NCBI GenBank assembly: GCA_035578175.1
Contig: JAQMRL010000001.1
Location: 239,459,038 to 239,523,037 of the forward strand
Reading direction: 5' to 3'
Source: Catonia carolina
Lineage: Eukaryota > Arthropoda > Insecta > Hemiptera > Achilidae
DNA length: 64,000 nt
Part shown: piece after piece, positions 60,256 to 64,000 of the stretch
Layout: each line of letters starts with the position of its first letter
How positions within the stretch are numbered: the stretch's first letter is position 1
Notes under the pieces: model-generated
Database searches by the model: none
Seen by the model: the letters and a program-made list of their open reading frames with translations, nothing else
What the model was told of the DNA's origin: nothing
Translations under genes and position numbers: made by a program

Positions 60256-60361
60256 GAACAGTGGGTTTTGACTAGTGAAAATTTCCAGACACTACCCGGG
60301 AATCGAACCCGAAATATCCGCGTTGTAGGCTAGCGCGCTAACCACTACGCTACGTAGTGAC
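60256..60361 (-). mobile_element. SINE family D, copy 2
   Basis: Minus strand: TAGCGTAGTGGTTAGCGCGC (A box) and GGGTTCGATTCCCGGGTAGT (B box), then complement of AACAGTGGGTTTTGACTAG. The head is well preserved but the anticodon arm does not fold as a tRNA. It lies inside the Tc1-like element. Confidence 0.7.
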
Positions 60362-60544
60362 TTGAGATTTACGAACTTAGGTAAATCTTACGAACGCGTA
60401 AAAGGCGAGTTTCAGTTAACATTTCTCAATTTTATGTTCAAAATAAGTCAACAATCTTGTATTTGTTAAATAGATTTCGAGAGACTGGGAGTGCATAAGA
60501 TTGCAAAAGCACAGGTCGACCATCAGTGAAATTCATGGAAGTTC

Positions 60545-60812
60545 TAGAAGATGTAAAAGAACGTTTGACTCGCTCACCCTAAACGTACAATCCTCTGCCT
60601 CACAGATTCCGTTCTAGCCAAATCATGCCGGAATGTCTCACTCTTGACGCGATTCGTAAGTGTTGCTCCTGTTACCGATCTAAAAAGCGGATTTCACCTG
60701 CTTCCAACTTCCTACGCTCAGATTTCCTTAGGACCCATGTTTCACTTCTGCACAACAAAAGAGGCAGAGGCATTACATCATATAACCTCAATTGCGTTTC
60801 TTTCCGGGCCCT
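60545..60812 (-). mobile_element. Non-LTR retrotransposon scrap (post-RT region)
   Basis: Minus strand: ARARKETQLRLYDVMPLPLL then CRSETWVLRKSERRKLEAGE and IRFLDR; after a stop and shift TNRVKSETFRHDLARTESVR. Equivalent to the YGSETW---K---R---AE-RFLR-V-G-T--D--R-E region of insect LINEs. It interrupts the Tc1-like element, implying insertion after it. Confidence 0.8.
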
Positions 60813-61083
60813 TGCTTGGATGGTTATACATGCATGGATGGTGTTTCACGAACGACCATTACACGCACGTAAAATTGGTGTTTTGTGTGCGATTTCTCAT
60901 CTGTAATAGCCTTTTTTTGACAAATTCGTGGATAGTGAGGTTTATTGTGACTTAATCTTTCAGTTTATAGCAATTTTACATTTACATGAACGAGATTGGT
61001 TCTAGCAGGATTAATTTAATATTTTTTTACTACTACATCCATACCAACATCTAAACCTAACTGCGTCGTTTTGAAACACCCGT

Positions 61084-63639
61084 TAGCATTCTACGTATCT
61101 AGAAAGATGAACATTTACCTTAGTGTATTATATTAATCAATAATTTATCTAAGCTACGTCAGCCGAGGAAATTATATTTTGCAGCTTGGTCTATTTTTAA
61201 TTAAACTGGGAGTTCAGCAAGGCGTTCTTTAATAAGGTCGAGTGACACTAGAAGTGCTTTCAACGACACTTCAATTTAACAATTTTCGTCCCAGTTGCAA
61301 ACTGTCGTTTCCAACATATCTAGAAATGAATGTGAACATGTCAAAACCCCGTTTATCTCTATAATATCTTTGATATAATTTCCTTTTATGTCAGTAATAG
61401 CGCACGTACGAAAAGTAGGTTTATCGCTCGTACTTCATTAAATAAACGAACAAATGAGTAGCCCATAATTTAACATTTTGAAGAATAATTTATTTCATAA
61501 CCTACAAAAAGGTTTACAAAAGGAGTTATCTATCTGAGGTTTATCAAAATTATAGAAATCGGAATGTGTTATAATTTAATATAATATTTGTACGTTAAAA
61601 TTTTCTCCTTACGGTTGACATTAAAGCTAATGCATTTAAATTTAAAGGATAAAAAAGAATTTCTACCATGAAGAAATACATATTATTTTTACATTTTTAC
61701 GATTTGTTAAATTAAGTAAATTAGTATGCATAATCTATCCTGATAAAATTAAAACATTTTGAATTAAAAATACTGGCTTTAATGGGATAGAAAGGGGGTA
61801 ACTGCCGTTAAACTAAATACTATATTATTTTTTATACAAAAATGTACATTTGTATTTTTATTCTTACAGTGATATCTATAAAAGGTAAAGTAAGAAGAGA
61901 GACAGTAAAATCGGAAAAATCAATAAAACAGTTTATGTAATGCACTCCTCTGAAAATAGCGATAATCTCGTGTTCATTACTAGACACAAGTGCTAGTTAT
62001 ATTATATTTTTATCTTTACATTGATGTAAGTATATTAATTTTTAACATTATAAAGGAATAATAATATTGTAAAACAATAAAATTAAGGTGTATAATATTT
62101 GGTTGTTTATAGGCAGAAGGGTTTATAAAAAAATTAACATGAAAAGACACAAAGAACCGATCATGTACCGATAACTGACTGCCAAATTTCACAAAGAGCA
62201 AAAGCATGACAGTAGATGGAGGAACAATAGCCTACAGTAAACGAATGAAGGATTGTGGGCTGCTAAGAAAGCTACCCGAAACAGTTTAAGTTACTTAATG
62301 TCGTCCATAACTGTCTAAAACTATACAATAATCATACATCAAAGATTAAACATTTTTTTATATTTATTTATTTATTGTAACTAGTCTTAGACTAACGAAC
62401 AATTTTATTCAAACTTAAACTACCAAAGGGTTACATTATCATAAGAACATAAAACCCAATGGCTACTCTTTTTTTTAACAATAAGATTTATTTAAGACAT
62501 AACCCTAATGCTACTCTTACTTTTATAGATTAGTATTTCTATTTTCTATTTTTTTCCATTTATTAAATTTACCAAAGATGACTACCACTTTGTAGTTAAT
62601 CTTACTTATTATTACACATTTACATAATCATTCAGAAATAAACAATATTTATATCAGATTCATAAAATTTGTAAAAAATACACACAAAATACTTTTACGA
62701 AACAAATATATATTAGTTATCTTATTTTCTAAATAGAATACACATTTCTTATTTTCAAACTTAACATAAAATATTAAACATGAAAAAATTATCAAAAGTG
62801 TACACTTTATATTTTTTATCTCTATAAACTTATTAACTAATAAGTTAGTACAAAGTTAGTAAGGTTATTCAACTTCATTTTATACAAAAAGAAAACCCGA
62901 AAAATACTGATACGAAATACGGTTTGTTCTTGATTGATTTGACATTTTAACAGCATATTGTTCAGCAATACGATGAAATGCCATAATGTTACAAATTTTA
63001 CTAAATAAAGTCTTAAATTTATGAGCTTGTTGAAATAAACTTATTACGCGCTCTTAAGTCGTTTTATAAATGAGTCTTATTTTATGCACTATATTTGGTA
63101 AAAGTAATAACTGTGCAGACGCGTGGAAGAGAATTGAAGTGACAGGCATGAATGAAAACATGCCAAAAGAAACCGTCTTTTTCGTTATAATTTAAATAAA
63201 CTTTAAAATTTGCATAATTGGATTTTTCTAAAAGTAAATTGGATGTGTTTTATGAAAACAAAATGGAGTGAACTCTCGTACAGTAATAAATTTGAAAACT
63301 TGACTGACGACGTAATACACTTACATAAACAAATTTAACTTCCTTTTTGTGTAAATTAATTTACAAATACAATTACTCAATTTGAAATCACTTTTAAATA
63401 ATCTAGCATTCAATTTAAAAAGTTAATATATCCACTAGGGAATAACATACCGGTATAATAAAATTCAAATATTAAAGGAATTTGTCAAAAGTTCATCATA
63501 TTTTCTCATTATATCAAACATAACGGATAAAAAGAATGGAATGTACTTTTGCCTGATGAATACAAGAAACAGGATCGAGAAATTGTTAGAATGTGATCCA
63601 TTTTAAACTTTAAAGTATTAAAAAAGTGTTTATCCTTAC
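61084..63639. other. AT-rich stretch, probably intron of the exon at 63.6 kb
   Basis: No further exon was found downstream of the donor at 63639. Around 61200 the plus frame has IKLGVQQGVL then stops, faintly like a reverse transcriptase motif but too short to call. The remainder is AT-rich with short frames only. Confidence 0.5.
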
Positions 63640-63757
63640 CTTGTGATTGAGATCAAGTACGTCTTCTTCCAGTGAAACATCCGAGTAAACGTCATCTCCC
63701 GTATCACACGTCGAACTTCGACCTGATGAATTGAAACTGGAACTTCGATATAATTGG
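63640..63757 (-). CDS. Internal coding exon, coiled-coil-type protein (possibly Rab11-FIP3/4-like)
   Basis: On the minus strand the sequence TATTTTTCAG precedes the exon and GTAAGGATA follows it, so both splice sites fit consensus. The exon is 118 nt: one base completes a codon, then 39 codons, so the upstream intron is phase 2 and the downstream one phase 0. The peptide begins QLYRSSSFNSSGRSSTCDTG, is rich in serine, then turns acidic (DDVYSDVSLEEDVLDLN) and ends HK. VLDLNHK could open a coiled coil. I think of Rab11-FIP3/4 (nuf), endosomal Rab11 effectors with a Ser/acidic segment before a long coiled coil, but this is from memory. Other coiled-coil scaffolds are possible. Codon use is less AT-biased than its surroundings. 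Neighbouring exons are not seen. Confidence 0.7.
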
Positions 63758-64000
63758 CTGAAAAATACAAAAACCAATCCATATAATTTTATAAAGTAAG
63801 TAAGTTTAAGGTCATTAATAAACGCCATTGATAAAACACATAGTTAAGAACAATAAAATTTTACTTATGTGTTGAAGAAATATATATCTGGGAAAGCGTA
63901 TTAGCTCTGTTGGAAGCCTAAACATGAGGGCAGTTTAGGATGGAGTGGATCATTCGGTTTACTAAACCTAAGATTTAAGATTTAATGACGTCGTGAAACA
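63758..64000. other. Presumed upstream intron of the exon
   Basis: AT-rich, beginning with the T-rich acceptor tract (minus strand). No other exon is seen up to the window end. Confidence 0.5.

Larger units (their letters stand above)
60149..60960 (+). pseudogene. Tc1/IS630-like transposase remnant, interrupted
   Basis: N-terminal piece at 60149: MPFSKDEHVFIFEIFSKF, like the start of transposases whose ends are GGGTGTTTCAAAA. After the nested SINE and LINE, a C-terminal piece reads VFHERPLHARKIGVLCAISH, two stops, then PFFDKFVDSEVYCDLIFQFI, matching the HEKPLHP-K--VWCAIS---IIGP-FF--TV-SE-Y region between the first and second catalytic residues. The region from the QQDGA motif onward survives only as HERDWF and is otherwise gone. 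Confidence 0.75.
59964..61083 (+). mobile_element. Tc1/IS630-like element carrying nested SINE and LINE
   Basis: Ends AAGGGTGTTTCAAAA (59964) and the complement ACGGGTGTTTCAAAA (61083) are each flanked by TA (59962-59963 and 61084-61085). Transposase remnants on the plus strand lie near both ends. Between them sit a family D SINE (60256-60361) and a minus-strand LINE scrap (60545-60812). Without them the element keeps roughly 750 bp, so it is also internally deleted. Confidence 0.8.

Noticed and set aside
60288..60361. Apparent tRNA gene on the minus strand
   Set aside because: Same reason: pol III boxes without a foldable cloverleaf, and it belongs to SINE family D inside a transposon.
60625..60955. 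Two overlapping plus-strand frames as host genes
   Set aside because: The left part is antisense of a LINE and the right part is transposase remnant.
61190..61240. Reverse transcriptase motif GVQQGVL
   Set aside because: Ten codons between stops with no neighbouring RT motifs; likely chance.
1..64000. Bacterial-type features: operons, CRISPR arrays, ribosome binding sites, phage genes
   Set aside because: Intron-type splice signals, SINEs, LINEs and composition indicate animal nuclear DNA; no regularly spaced repeats or operon-like gene runs exist.

Overview
The window looks like AT-rich, gene-poor insect nuclear DNA. I infer an insect, probably a hemipteran, from jockey-type LINE fragments, mariner, pogo, P-like and hAT remnants, tRNA-derived SINEs and frequent TAGGCCTA octamers; no diagnostic gene fixes the species. 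I see no operon, CRISPR array, rRNA or intact tRNA gene.

The only convincing host coding sequence is one 118-nt exon at 63640-63757 on the minus strand, with consensus-like splice sites on both sides. Its serine-rich to acidic peptide leads into a likely coiled coil. Rab11-FIP3/4 (Drosophila nuf) is one possible family, recalled from memory and untested. If the gene continues to the left, most of this window may be one or more of its introns; that is inference.

The rest is a mosaic of decayed mobile elements. Region 1-15 kb: a small poly(A) retro-insertion with target-site duplication (956-1075), a 380-bp inverted-repeat element (5225-5604), a jockey fragment (7.0-7.3 kb) and two tandem duplications. 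Region 15-19 kb: two fused SINEs, then a P-like DNA transposon with 31-bp terminal inverted repeats inserted in a hAT remnant. Region 19-33 kb: SINEs, a LINE tail, a mariner-type transposase remnant and long AT-rich stretches. Region 33-46 kb: a long-TIR Tc1-like element, two inverted SINE or repeat pairs, several copies of an unclassified 390-bp repeat (family A) and a 757-bp fold-back element. Region 46-64 kb: a core-deleted mariner, a pogo/Tigger remnant, two jockey copies with a shared 3' end, another LINE tail, a Tc1-like element carrying a nested SINE and LINE, and finally the exon.

No element appears able to move by itself: every transposase or reverse transcriptase seen is truncated, frameshifted or missing catalytic residues. 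The best leads are the nested P-in-hAT structure, the family A repeat with a short ORF retained in three copies, the fold-back and inverted-pair structures that could give hairpin RNA, and the terminal exon. I did not find a convincing new biological system.
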